Made by a program: the position numbers and the translations under genes. Below, piece by piece: positions 1 through 8,374 of a stretch of 34,441 nucleotides of DNA. The DNA is from a virus. Within the stretch, counting starts at the first letter, position 1. Each line of letters begins with the position of its first letter. The stretch is from positions 1 to 34,441 of IMG/VR virus record IMGVR_UViG_3300009026_000031. The stretch is one strand, 5' to 3'. Below the pieces are notes generated by a model. It saw only the letters and a program-made list of their open reading frames with translations. It ran no database searches and had not been told where the DNA came from.

Positions 1-378
1 ATCACCACATAAATCAAACCCTTGTGAAATAACATATTGATTATACGTTCCTACTAGCGCTGCACCTCCATCCAATGAGCAGTTTGTTATAACAACTAAT
101 TCAGCTGTACCAGCTAATACGCAGTTAGGGGTTTTAACCGCAGTACCTGCTAATGTACAAGATGGTACAATAACAGCAGTCCCCTTTAGTAAGCATTCAT
201 TATTGAATAAATTACTATTGGTAATCTCTTGATTCCCAGGTATTGACTGAAACTTCATTGACGCACCATTACCTCTAAAAACTCCATTTTTAGCCTCTTT
301 ATGATGAGTGCTTGGTAATACTTCTCTAGGATCGTCTAAATTCATTACTCCAGACAATGTTTTTCTTTCTGTTCTCAT
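1..378 (-). CDS. Tail/muzzle-type structural protein, N-terminus (partial)
   Basis: The reading frame starts with ATG at 378 and stays open for 126 codons to the window edge, so only the N-terminus is seen. It begins with a segment containing SGVMNLDDPREVLPSTHH followed by KNGVFRGN. This resembles the opening of large tail-tube or stabilisation (muzzle-like) proteins of Bacteroidota podoviruses, which often start with 'GMNLD...P.e...A.N'. The visible remainder is rich in short beta-like repeats (CTLAGTAV, CVLAGTAEL, CSLDGGAAL), which look like successive strands of a beta-rich domain. It is the last gene of the late block in the window and follows three neck-like proteins, which fits a distal tail component. 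The functional assignment is inference from position and the N-terminal pattern. Confidence 0.5.
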   Translation of the reverse strand, partial: MRTERKTLSGVMNLDDPREVLPSTHHKEAKNGVFRGNGASMKFQSIPGNQEITNSNLFNNECLLKGTAVIVPSCTLAGTAVKTPNCVLAGTAELVVITNCSLDGGAALVGTYNQYVISQGFDLCGD

Positions 379-379
379 T

Positions 380-1144
380 TTATACTTTAGCTACTAATTT
401 AGAACCCATTCTTATTACCTCATTAATATCCCATAGCATTATTGGATTTTCTCTAAGATTAGCATTTCTTTTTTGGTTATAATATTCTTTTCTTCTTAAT
501 TGTTTATCTCCTAGACTAGCCCTTCTGCCTAATGGAAGATGCTCGATATCTTTCCATGCAATAAACGACAATATAGCCTCTCTTATCTGAATAGGGACTT
601 TGTAGTCAACATCATCTGCCGGAGATGATAAGTACTCTAAAACAACGTATGTATAGCCATAATCATTGCTTAAATAAAGTAATCCATCTTCTTCCGATAT
701 ATCAAATTCTCCTGCGCTACCAAGTGTACTTCCAGCCCCAAATATATTTACATACCTAGCACCATCAAAATAATTTATATATGCCATATCACGAGATGTG
801 CTACTTGTTGTATTATCTATATTGCTTGAGGTTCTATCTGATTGGGTTATCTTATAATTAGACAATGCAGGATTGCGCTTTAGTGTAGCTACCTCTCCAT
901 TGCTATTGAATATTCCTACTTTAGAGAAGCCTATATAATCAGATGGAAGATTTACTGTTTTATTAGCATTAACCATTAACTTAGATGTCTTTGCTGACAA
1001 ATACACATCCATTCCCATCTCTTCTACTCCCCTAATACCAATAGACCATAATCTTCTATAGTCAGAATTAGACAATCTAGCTTGATCTATATATTGATAT
1101 ATAATCTCCGATAATGGGACCCACTTAGCAGTATCTTTACTCAT
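380..1144 (-). CDS. Neck/ring-like structural protein (254 aa)
   Basis: The protein opens with a helical segment (residues about 8-45, YQYIDQARLSNSDYRRLWSIG), then LPSDYIGFSKVGIFNSNGEV at about 67-86. That layout, a helical bundle followed by a 'LP-DY...kVgv' beta segment, is typical of podovirus head-tail connector or ring proteins such as those of crAss-like phages. It lies directly after another protein of similar layout, with a 5-nt gap, and just before the tail protein at the window edge. No enzyme motifs are visible. The role as a ring/adaptor protein of the neck is inferred from gene order and layout. Confidence 0.5.
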   Translation of the reverse strand: MSKDTAKWVPLSEIIYQYIDQARLSNSDYRRLWSIGIRGVEEMGMDVYLSAKTSKLMVNANKTVNLPSDYIGFSKVGIFNSNGEVATLKRNPALSNYKITQSDRTSSNIDNTTSSTSRDMAYINYFDGARYVNIFGAGSTLGSAGEFDISEEDGLLYLSNDYGYTYVVLEYLSSPADDVDYKVPIQIREAILSFIAWKDIEHLPLGRRASLGDKQLRRKEYYNQKRNANLRENPIMLWDINEVIRMGSKLVAKV

Positions 1145-1149
1145 AGTAT

Positions 1150-1773
1150 TTAAGCTTTATCAGCTCCGTCATTGGTTGTATCCTCTGGCGTAGACTTTCT
1201 TATTTTTAATTGGTTTAATACCAAATTTATAATATCTGTTATGTATTCTTGTGGAACATTTAATTCTGCATCCAAGTCGGAATTCTCTGTACTTACCATC
1301 CTGATAATAGCAAATTTACCAACTAGATTAGTATAACTCTTGAACCATAATTTCTTTCCCTCTGGCCAATAGAATATTTTACTTGGTGGGCTTTTTAGAT
1401 TATCCATGTAATCCAATTCTCTAACCGAAATTGGTACTAATGACTTTGCTAGTCCTGTATTTGATGGGAATGTTACCGTAGATATACCATATCCTCTAGC
1501 TAATCCTAATGGAACTTGAGGTAAATCTAATGAGTAATAACCTGTCGTAGAGTCTAATGTAATAGGAATTTCTTTGAATGTAGCATAAAAAGAATCAGCT
1601 ACACTTTCTACTCCATCTAATTTTATAGCATCTGTATAATTAACCTTTGCCATATAAGCTAAGGCTTGGTTTATATATACATTAATTTCCTTTTCGGAAA
1701 CATTAGCGTCATCGTTTGGCACTCCGCCATACAATATACGTCTTATCTGTTCTATTATTACTTTTCTAGTCAT
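1150..1773 (-). CDS. Neck/adaptor-like structural protein (207 aa)
   Basis: An N-terminal helical region (about 1-45) contains EKEINVYINQALAYMAK, a pattern seen in head-tail adaptor proteins that dock on the portal. It is followed by beta-rich sequence with LDLPQVPLGLARGYGISTV. The start codon overlaps the stop of the 219-aa gene (TAATG), so translation is probably coupled. The C-terminal tail is polar (STPEDTTNDGADKA). The assignment as a neck component rests on position between capsid and tail genes and on similarity of layout to its two neighbours. No specific family is recognised. Confidence 0.45.
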   Translation of the reverse strand: MTRKVIIEQIRRILYGGVPNDDANVSEKEINVYINQALAYMAKVNYTDAIKLDGVESVADSFYATFKEIPITLDSTTGYYSLDLPQVPLGLARGYGISTVTFPSNTGLAKSLVPISVRELDYMDNLKSPPSKIFYWPEGKKLWFKSYTNLVGKFAIIRMVSTENSDLDAELNVPQEYITDIINLVLNQLKIRKSTPEDTTNDGADKA

Positions 1774-2432
1774 TATTGACCATCGTTTTTAACTGTTTGA
1801 GATACACGAATTAAATCGCCATCTTTTAAATTTATTCCTATAACACCTAGTGTTCTATATATAATTTCATTTATATCTGATATACTCCATTCTAATTGAG
1901 TAGATGTGCCACTATTATAATTTAATGTACCTGTATCAGGAACCCAAGCCGCAGTTACAGGAGTTTTAACATACACTATTTTAGCGCTAGATAATGTACT
2001 TGGAAAGAACTTAAAGGTAGCCCCAATCTCGGTATAAATAGGTTCTGTTAATGTTGGGGCATCTATTGCATTACCTATATATGATGGTATCTTATCTGCT
2101 GACACTTGCTTAACTGCATAGTTATCATCTATAGTTCTTATAGCTAAAATATCATACATATCATTTGGATGACTAGCTAATTGAGATGTTATAGTTAATA
2201 TAGCTTCTTTTATAAATATAGTCAATGAACTACTTGTAGTCATATCGGACTTTAAACCAGTCTTAATTCTTTTCCCACCTTGGTGAATATCAGCTGATTC
2301 ACTTAGTATAGAACTTAGGTACTGTCGTTGTGCGGTATTAATCGCCATATTAAAATCATCAGGCGATAAGTACGTCCCTTGGTATTTATCAACCATATAA
2401 GAGACTAATTTGTATATATCATTAATATTCAT
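1773..2432 (-). CDS. Neck/adaptor-like structural protein (219 aa)
   Basis: The N-terminus is helical (INDIYKLVSYMVDKYQGTYL, then SPDDFNMAINTAQRQYLSSI), as in podovirus adaptor proteins. The remainder looks beta-rich and ends with WSISDINEIIYRTLGVIGIN. It is the first gene after a strong terminator. A TATATTTG box (2444-2437) lies only 4 nt before the ATG, so the message may have almost no leader. It is probably the first of a translationally linked group of three neck proteins and a tail protein. Function is inferred from position. Confidence 0.45.
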   Translation of the reverse strand: MNINDIYKLVSYMVDKYQGTYLSPDDFNMAINTAQRQYLSSILSESADIHQGGKRIKTGLKSDMTTSSSLTIFIKEAILTITSQLASHPNDMYDILAIRTIDDNYAVKQVSADKIPSYIGNAIDAPTLTEPIYTEIGATFKFFPSTLSSAKIVYVKTPVTAAWVPDTGTLNYNSGTSTQLEWSISDINEIIYRTLGVIGINLKDGDLIRVSQTVKNDGQ

Positions 2433-2436
2433 ACCA

Positions 2437-2444
2437 CAAATATA
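2437..2444 (-). promoter_or_regulatory. Candidate -7 promoter box TATATTTG before the 219-aa neck gene
   Basis: On the minus strand the sequence TATATTTG matches the Bacteroidota -7 consensus TAnnTTTG. It sits between the terminator at 2447-2474 and the ATG at 2432, where a new promoter would be needed. No convincing -33 TTG is seen at 19 nt. With 4 nt between box and ATG the transcript would be leaderless or nearly so. Confidence 0.45.
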
Positions 2445-2446
2445 CT

Positions 2447-2474
2447 AAAAAACCCCCCTGTAGAAACAGGAGGG
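2447..2474 (-). terminator. Rho-independent terminator after the 306-aa gene
   Basis: Read on the minus strand, CCCTCCTGT, loop TTCT and ACAGGGGGG form a 9-bp stem (one G-T wobble), followed by six T. The wobble pairs only in minus-strand RNA, which fixes the direction. It lies 35 nt beyond the stop of the 306-aa gene. Confidence 0.9.
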
Positions 2475-2508
2475 CTTAACCAATAAAACCATAAAACACA
2501 AAGCGTCT

Positions 2509-3429
2509 TTAGGAGTTAACCATATGTTTGATTTGAGAATAGAATTCCTTCCCTTTTTCTGTTAGGCAAAATTCAGCCAAGAATTGCAATGGGGATTTCC
2601 CGTCAGGGATTTGTACTATAAAAGACTTACTGTCTCCCCATATTGCCTGTCCTTTTACTGAACCTGTATCAATTAATCCACTAGCCATAGCTTTTTGCAC
2701 TATGTACTGTATTTTTACTAATGGGTTATTGTATGTGCTAATAAACATTTCAGACCTTTTATCTGCAATATTTAAATAATCAAACCTTATAGCTTTCTCA
2801 CCTCGCTCTACATTTTGGCTATTTGTAAACAAAATACCTAGATATTTTGCATGAGGTATCATCATTTCTAATGGAGCATCCATCGCAATCTTCATTGCAT
2901 TCATACGAACTTCTGCCTTTTCCATATTCTGCTCTTCTTGAGCATGAAAGTCTAGCATCTTATATATAGACTTACTGCCAGACATCCTACTTTTATTAGA
3001 TTCATTCATATTGCTTTTGTTTAAAAACTGCAATAATGATGGCTTATTAGAAGGTACTTTTAAAAATCCATTAACAAATCTTATATCAGGTCTTTGCCTT
3101 CTCTTTTGATCTGTTAGGTGCTCTTGCTCATCCTCCCATACTGTACTAACTCCCTCTAGGTATCTTATATTCCTTTCTGACTTACTTATTTCATCGTAAA
3201 TAAAGTCAGTATTTTTTAATAAGAAATTCTCAGGATAAGGTAATCTTTCTGGGCTTGATGTATAAAATTTTTGGGATAACTCAAAAACGTAGAAGTCTGG
3301 ATTTTTTTGCTGTTTTTTAGGTACATCTACGATAATATCAGATACCTCATTAATTTCATTTACAGATGTCTCTACATCAACGATGTTGCCATCTGCGTCA
3401 ATTGTTTGTTTTTTGGTGCTTTTTGCCAT
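2509..3429 (-). CDS. Unrecognised late (structural?) protein, 306 aa
   Basis: I do not recognise this protein. The first 45 residues are charged and probably disordered (KSTKKQTIDADGNIVD...). A middle segment (about 115-130) reads RPDIRFVNGFLKVPSNKPSL. A methionine- and charge-rich helical stretch at about 155-190 (HAQEEQNMEKAEVRMNAMK) suggests a coiled coil. The C-terminal third contains FAVQIP-like and FLAEFCLTEKGKEFYSQIKH helical sequence. It is bounded by terminators on both sides and has its own TATATTTG box, so it forms a single-gene transcription unit beside the capsid gene. That fits an abundant virion or head-associated protein, but this is inference. Confidence 0.6.
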   Translation of the reverse strand: MAKSTKKQTIDADGNIVDVETSVNEINEVSDIIVDVPKKQQKNPDFYVFELSQKFYTSSPERLPYPENFLLKNTDFIYDEISKSERNIRYLEGVSTVWEDEQEHLTDQKRRQRPDIRFVNGFLKVPSNKPSLLQFLNKSNMNESNKSRMSGSKSIYKMLDFHAQEEQNMEKAEVRMNAMKIAMDAPLEMMIPHAKYLGILFTNSQNVERGEKAIRFDYLNIADKRSEMFISTYNNPLVKIQYIVQKAMASGLIDTGSVKGQAIWGDSKSFIVQIPDGKSPLQFLAEFCLTEKGKEFYSQIKHMVNS

Positions 3430-3447
3430 AGTGGTTGTTTTATATTA

Positions 3448-3455
3448 CAAATATA
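3448..3455 (-). promoter_or_regulatory. Candidate -7 box TATATTTG before the 306-aa gene
   Basis: On the minus strand TATATTTG lies between the capsid terminator and the ATG at 3429, with an 18-nt leader. It matches TAnnTTTG. No clear -33 TTG is seen at the ideal distance. Confidence 0.45.
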
Positions 3456-3458
3456 AGG

Positions 3459-3489
3459 AAAAAAGAAAGCCCCACCTATTAGATGGGGC
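3459..3489 (-). terminator. Rho-independent terminator after the capsid gene
   Basis: On the minus strand GCCCCATC, loop TAATA and GGTGGGGC form an 8-bp GC-rich stem, followed by a T-rich tract (TTTCTTTTTT). One T-G wobble pairs only in minus-strand RNA, fixing direction. It sits 21 nt after the stop of the capsid gene and would insulate its transcript. Confidence 0.92.
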
Positions 3490-3510
3490 CTCTTTATCAA
3501 TTAGTTAAGA

Positions 3511-4851
3511 TTAATACTTAACAGCGATGTATTGATTTGCAGCAAACACTTGGATACCGCAGTATGCCATGTGATGCACATTCAACTCCATCTTATCAGA
3601 AGTAGGAACTTTAGCTAAAGCACCAGTCTCCCAAACTTTGATATCCTTACCTGCTTCAACTTCATTGTAAACAATTCGTAAAGAAGGAACTTTATCTCCA
3701 GTTTGAGCATCACGACCTTCTTTAATAGGAATCAAGATACCGTAGTTCTTGTAATACTCTGTAGAAGGAGCAACTCCATAAACTGCTTCAGCATTGAAAG
3801 GTAAGTACTTCTTCATGTGGAATGTAGTACCATCAATCTTTAATGAATCGAAGCCGTATTTGATTGCAACTTCGCTAGATCCACCAACAGAAGCCCATTG
3901 AATAGCTCCAGCAGTATACTTAGCAAATAAAGCATCGTCAACCGCACTTCTTAAATAAGAATCCATCAAGAAATGATATTCACCAGCACTTCCGTTAAAG
4001 TCAGCTAAACGAGCTAATGCGTGGAAATCTTCAATACCAAAACCTGCAACGTTGCCATTGTATTGGTAAGTTTGACCATTAGCTTCAATTTGAGGAACTA
4101 GGCCAGTTGAACCAACTGTTCCAGAAATATTATCTGTAGGTTTACCAAACATTAACTTGAATTCTTTGTTATTCATGAAGCGACGTACAGCCTCGTCTAA
4201 ACCTTTGTAGGTGTAGTAAGCTTGACCATTAACTTCAAAATATAACTCTTCGATTTTAGCTCTATCTGTGATAGAAAAATCTTCACGAATCTCAGTAGTG
4301 TAAAAAGTCTTCTTTTCAGTAAGACCAGTTAAAGTATTGATTTTAGTAGAAGCTTCTCCTGCTTCAGTAGCACCACGGAACAATAACCAAGCTGTAGATG
4401 TAGCACCTAAATCTATGTTAGCATCAATAGTAGAATCTAAAGGCTTAATTGTACAAGCTGTTGCAGAAGCAACCGCTGTGATTTTGTATTGAGCGCCTGT
4501 TGCAGCGTTCTCTACAACCTCACCAACTCTTAAAGCACTTTTTCCGCTACTTACATGAGCAGATGCGATAACTACATCAATAGCTACACCAGCAGCTACT
4601 GCTGCTAAAGCACCACCATCCAATTGAACAGCACTATGCAATTTGCCACGAGTCTCAAAGTGAAAAAACTCACGAGAAGGAACTGTAGCTTTCATGCCTA
4701 AAGCCTCCAATAATTGTGTATAGTTTTGAGAACCATACTTAGAAATAAACTTGTCGTAGTACTGAGGTTTTAAAATAGATAAATCAGACACAAATTGTCT
4801 ATTTACCTGCCCAGTTGAGGTAACTACGCTACCTGGTTGTAAAACTGCCAT
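3511..4851 (-). CDS. Major capsid protein candidate
   Basis: The 446-aa protein has the size and position of a major capsid protein: after terminase, portal and a scaffold-like protein, and before neck genes. The N-terminus (GQVNRQFVSDLSILKPQYYD) is helical. It is followed by SREFFHFETRGKLHSAVQLD, similar to the N-arm/E-loop entry of HK97-fold capsids. An alanine-rich, Ig-like or beta-rich insertion follows at about residues 75-155 (GVAIDVVIASAHVSSGKS, TGAQYKITAVASATACTIKP). The C-terminal part has a compact alpha/beta layout ending in the beta strand FAANQYIAVKY. Codon use looks smoother than in its neighbours (more 'gaa gca act tct' codons, fewer ATA), as expected for a highly expressed gene. 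A strong terminator follows immediately. The HK97 fold itself is inferred. Confidence 0.8.
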   Translation of the reverse strand: MAVLQPGSVVTSTGQVNRQFVSDLSILKPQYYDKFISKYGSQNYTQLLEALGMKATVPSREFFHFETRGKLHSAVQLDGGALAAVAAGVAIDVVIASAHVSSGKSALRVGEVVENAATGAQYKITAVASATACTIKPLDSTIDANIDLGATSTAWLLFRGATEAGEASTKINTLTGLTEKKTFYTTEIREDFSITDRAKIEELYFEVNGQAYYTYKGLDEAVRRFMNNKEFKLMFGKPTDNISGTVGSTGLVPQIEANGQTYQYNGNVAGFGIEDFHALARLADFNGSAGEYHFLMDSYLRSAVDDALFAKYTAGAIQWASVGGSSEVAIKYGFDSLKIDGTTFHMKKYLPFNAEAVYGVAPSTEYYKNYGILIPIKEGRDAQTGDKVPSLRIVYNEVEAGKDIKVWETGALAKVPTSDKMELNVHHMAYCGIQVFAANQYIAVKY

Positions 4852-4886
4852 TTTTTTTAATTTAAATTATTTTTAGATAATTGTTG

Positions 4887-5996
4887 TTATAAATTGAACA
4901 TAGAATCCACCATTTTATCCATATCGCTAGTATTCATTGCTGCAGAAGGTCTTGGAGAATTACTGTAATCTATATTCTTCATTCCTTTAAGGATGTCAGT
5001 CTTTGCTTTGCTAACGGCTTGCGTTACCATTGAATTGACTACTTTATCCTTATTTTGTAAGAAGTAGATGTCTTCTGCTAATTGCTTGGTGTCGTACTTA
5101 CCATCCTTGTAATAACGACTACCGTAAAAAGACTCTAAATCAAAAGCTTTCATAGTGTCTTTTAGGGTAGTTTTATCCTCTTGTGTAAGAGAATACTTGC
5201 CATCAAATTGGACATCCTCGTCCTTGTAGTTGGCACTAAACCCCTCGAAACTCTGCAATCCATCGTCGATACTTTTTTCAAAGACCTCTCTAGATTGTTG
5301 ATAAGCTTTTGCTTGCTCCTCTTGCTGTTCTGTTAAATACTTGTTTACAATTTCCTCTGTATTCACCTCTTGCGGCTTAGACTGTTGAAATTGACTTAAA
5401 ATATCTGGAAAACTTATGTCCTGTTTTAATGACTGCAAGTGGTCTTTCGCTTCACGAACATCCTTCTTCATCTCCCTTGCAATCGCTTTTTCTTGTTTCT
5501 CAAACTGCTTTTTCTTAGATACAATCTCTTCTTCACTCATAAGTGTTTCATCGAAATCTTTATCTATAGCATATTTAGAATCAAACTCTTCTTCTATCTC
5601 TCTTGGTGTTAAATCTGGAAAATCATAAGCCATTTTAAGCTTTAATATATCCGACTCATCCATCTTATCAATCTCTGAGAGAACTTTTTGTTCATATATG
5701 ATATCTGCTACATCTGATATATTTCCTTTTATCAGGCCATCATATATATTTCTAGCCATCTCATTATCCCACTTGAACTCTTCTACTACCGGGTCTGCCA
5801 CCACTGGTGGCTCATCTACTTTTACAACTACCGGTGACTCATCTACTTTTGCAGGCTCTGGTACAGCTGCTGGTGTAGGGTCTATTACCGGATCTATAAC
5901 TGTTGGCTCTGATGGTAACTCTGTTGGCTCGCTCGTGTTGTTTAATGAATTAGAATAACTAGATTCATCAAACGGGTTTGTTGCTTCTTCTGGCAT
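4887..5996 (-). CDS. Scaffolding-type protein
   Basis: This 369-aa protein lies between portal and capsid genes, the usual place for a scaffold. The first 75 residues are acidic and Pro/Val-rich, with PT/PV repeats (PTVIDPVIDPTPAAVPEP), and are probably disordered. Residues about 100-240 are highly charged and predicted helical or coiled coil (EEEIVSKKKQFEKQEKAIAR, EQQEEQAKAYQQSREVFEKS). The C-terminus (about 320-369) is a basic helical segment, VTQAVSKAKTDILKGMKN, followed by a short tail. Charge pattern, coiled coil and position all match scaffolding or internal assembly proteins. No protease motif is seen. An internal cargo protein is an alternative. Confidence 0.65.
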   Translation of the reverse strand: MPEEATNPFDESSYSNSLNNTSEPTELPSEPTVIDPVIDPTPAAVPEPAKVDESPVVVKVDEPPVVADPVVEEFKWDNEMARNIYDGLIKGNISDVADIIYEQKVLSEIDKMDESDILKLKMAYDFPDLTPREIEEEFDSKYAIDKDFDETLMSEEEIVSKKKQFEKQEKAIAREMKKDVREAKDHLQSLKQDISFPDILSQFQQSKPQEVNTEEIVNKYLTEQQEEQAKAYQQSREVFEKSIDDGLQSFEGFSANYKDEDVQFDGKYSLTQEDKTTLKDTMKAFDLESFYGSRYYKDGKYDTKQLAEDIYFLQNKDKVVNSMVTQAVSKAKTDILKGMKNIDYSNSPRPSAAMNTSDMDKMVDSMFNL

Positions 5997-6015
5997 AATG
6001 GTTTATTTTATTTTA

Positions 6016-6023
6016 CAAATATA
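6016..6023 (-). promoter_or_regulatory. Candidate -7 box TATATTTG before the scaffold gene
   Basis: TATATTTG on the minus strand lies 19 nt before the ATG at 5996, in the 47-nt gap after the portal gene. It matches the Bacteroidota -7 element TAnnTTTG. Confidence 0.4.
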
Positions 6024-6043
6024 GATATAATATTACTAATTTG

Positions 6044-8353
6044 CTATTGAGGCTGAGTATTTTGTGCTTCACCGCTTTCTTCTGCAGCTTGTTGCTCCGC
6101 TTGTTGTTGTTGCATTTGTTGCATCTGCATTTCTTCTTGTTGCTTTTTAGCGAAAAAAACATTTACTAATTGCTGTATCTCCGGGCTTAATGGTCTTCCT
6201 ATTTCAAAGGATTTCATTAATGCTAATTGAACAAATTCTTGTTCAGATAAATCTTGCTTCATCTTCATTTCAGCTGATACAATAGCCATTTTATTTTGCC
6301 CTTGTATTTGTTCTAGTTGTGCATCAGCCTGCGCCTTTACCTGTATAGATTGTTGTTGTGACTGGGCATTCATTTGAGAATTAGCTTGAGCTTTCTGCGC
6401 CTCTTCTTTTTGCTTATTCTTCTTTGCCTTTGTTAAATACATTTCAGCAAGCTTAACATTTTTAATGCTACGTACTCTAAATGCGTCTTCAAATTCCATC
6501 ATACCAGCAGAAAGAGCTGTTTGTATCATCCCTTCCAAGAATGATCTCTCTTTATCGTCAGGCATAACTTCAATCTTAACATCAAATACTTTACCTTTTA
6601 TTTTTTCTGGACTTAAATAGTCTTGATATTGTCTACCACCATATAATACTGAATCATATAATAATAGGGCTATTTTAAATGATGTTTGCTGATATATATT
6701 TAGATATGCATCATAAATAAAATCAGTAGCATTGTTAGATGCTTGTATTTGAGACTGCTGCACTCCTAATCCTAATTTTGGATTAATACCAGATCCTTCT
6801 CTATATTCATTTACGCCTATCTCATCTCTTAGTCTGTCTAGATAATGATTATATACTAATATTAATTCTTGTATTTGGCTTACGCTACCAGAGTTTGGTG
6901 CTTCTTGTATTGGAAGTCCATTTTGACTATCTCCATCTTCTGACCTTCTCTTATAGTATATATTACCAGTTTGATCGTATATTTTTTGAAGCTCTAATGG
7001 GTTAAGTGCCTTCCCCTGTCCAATATTAATATCAGACAAAGAATCTATATCTATAATCAATCCAGATGGTCTAAGCTTGGCAATTAACTGCTGTATCTTT
7101 AAATGAGCTAATGTCATCTGCCTGATAGAAGTTTCCATTCTTTCAGGTAATGCCATATTCTCTAAATCTAAATTTTCAAACATATATACACTATAACTAA
7201 AGTATGCATCAGCTATCTCCTTTGCAGTTGATGGCTTAATCATATTTTTAGCTATACCCCATTCAAGCATTATATCGGTATTAAGAACATATATACCACG
7301 ATATATAACATACATATCCTTGGTAATCAATTCTTTATTATCCCCAAGCTTTTGAGGAACCTTATCTTTTCTTTCTACAATAGTATTGCCATACTTATTT
7401 GTTTTAGACTGATACATCATAGTGTCTATAGTCTTTATCTCATAGTCTATTACATCTACTGTCCAATCGTCATATGGTCTATCTACTGAATATTTAAACC
7501 TATCGTCCCACTTCACCGTTTGAGTATTCTGCTTTGCAGTTTTAGCAAGCTGCCAGATTTTCTCTTCCCCCATAGATGGGTAATTATTTCTAATGTCTAT
7601 TATTTTCATAGACAATATCTCCCCTATAAAAGATACATCACGAAAGTCGTCGTAGGTAGAAAATCCATAAAATGAATTCTCGGGAATTACTCGTCTTATA
7701 TTAATTTTGCCATTATTAGATACGCTAGTTTTTGTAGCTCCAAATCCAGTTTCCATTATATCCTCTAGTAATTTTCTTTTTATTACAGGCCATCCGTTTT
7801 CATAAAAAACAAAATCGCATCCTTTCTCGAATAAAATCTCTTCAGGTAGTTGGTATTCTAATCCAAAATATAATTCTAATTCATCATAAGTCTCTGGAGT
7901 GAAATCTCCATCAGCCATAAGTTTAACGCCAGACTGAGCTTCTATACCACGAACCTCTTCGCCAAAGTTCATTCTAAATTCAGCTTCATCTCTATCATAT
8001 ACCTTTCTCTCAACTGATACAGGATCAATGGCTGTGGCTCTAACCTTCTCCTCTCTTTTCATAAAGCCACCAATAATAACCTGCATAAATTTTGGGGCTA
8101 TAGCAGGCGCTTTCATATCTAAGTTAACAAAGGCTTCCTTCCCATCTACATTTAGTAAATCAAGGAATTCTGCCATAGGTTGTTTACCTCTAGAAAACTT
8201 TCTGTTCTTTTCAAACTTCTTGTTTCTTTTATTGAAGTATCCACAATCATAGGCTTTCTGTAAAAATTTTGAAATTTTTAAGCCTTCTTGCGTGTCTCTT
8301 TTCAGCTTGGAATTGCCAAGGTGAAAATTTAGTATTTCTTTATTATCACTCAT
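6044..8353 (-). CDS. Portal protein
   Basis: The 769-aa protein follows TerL with a 21-nt gap and precedes the scaffold and capsid genes, the canonical portal position. Its length fits the large portals of crAss-like and P22-like podoviruses. Visible features include an N-terminal alpha/beta region with LNVDGKEAFVNLDMKAPAIA, a central helical region (MALPERMETSIRQMTLAHLK), then NEYREGSGINPKLGLGVQQS, typical of phage portal crown/stem transitions. The long C-terminal coiled-coil barrel is very Gln- and Lys-rich (residues about 655-769) and ends in a Gln/Met/Glu tract. Portals form the dodecameric DNA gate of the head. No catalytic motif is expected or seen. Confidence 0.85.
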   Translation of the reverse strand: MSDNKEILNFHLGNSKLKRDTQEGLKISKFLQKAYDCGYFNKRNKKFEKNRKFSRGKQPMAEFLDLLNVDGKEAFVNLDMKAPAIAPKFMQVIIGGFMKREEKVRATAIDPVSVERKVYDRDEAEFRMNFGEEVRGIEAQSGVKLMADGDFTPETYDELELYFGLEYQLPEEILFEKGCDFVFYENGWPVIKRKLLEDIMETGFGATKTSVSNNGKINIRRVIPENSFYGFSTYDDFRDVSFIGEILSMKIIDIRNNYPSMGEEKIWQLAKTAKQNTQTVKWDDRFKYSVDRPYDDWTVDVIDYEIKTIDTMMYQSKTNKYGNTIVERKDKVPQKLGDNKELITKDMYVIYRGIYVLNTDIMLEWGIAKNMIKPSTAKEIADAYFSYSVYMFENLDLENMALPERMETSIRQMTLAHLKIQQLIAKLRPSGLIIDIDSLSDINIGQGKALNPLELQKIYDQTGNIYYKRRSEDGDSQNGLPIQEAPNSGSVSQIQELILVYNHYLDRLRDEIGVNEYREGSGINPKLGLGVQQSQIQASNNATDFIYDAYLNIYQQTSFKIALLLYDSVLYGGRQYQDYLSPEKIKGKVFDVKIEVMPDDKERSFLEGMIQTALSAGMMEFEDAFRVRSIKNVKLAEMYLTKAKKNKQKEEAQKAQANSQMNAQSQQQSIQVKAQADAQLEQIQGQNKMAIVSAEMKMKQDLSEQEFVQLALMKSFEIGRPLSPEIQQLVNVFFAKKQQEEMQMQQMQQQQAEQQAAEESGEAQNTQPQ

Positions 8354-8361
8354 AAGTATAG

Positions 8362-8369
8362 CAAAAGTA
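8362..8369 (-). promoter_or_regulatory. Candidate -7 box TACTTTTG before the portal gene
   Basis: On the minus strand TACTTTTG, matching TAnnTTTG, sits in the 21-nt gap between TerL and portal, 8 nt before the portal ATG. It could drive a separate portal transcript. Confidence 0.35.
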
Positions 8370-8374
8370 CAAAA

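Noticed and set aside
5698-5958. Plus-strand Thr/Ser/Gly-rich frame opposite the scaffold gene
   Set aside because: Its low-complexity product is the mirror of the Pro/Val/Asp repeats of the scaffold N-terminus, so it has no independent support.
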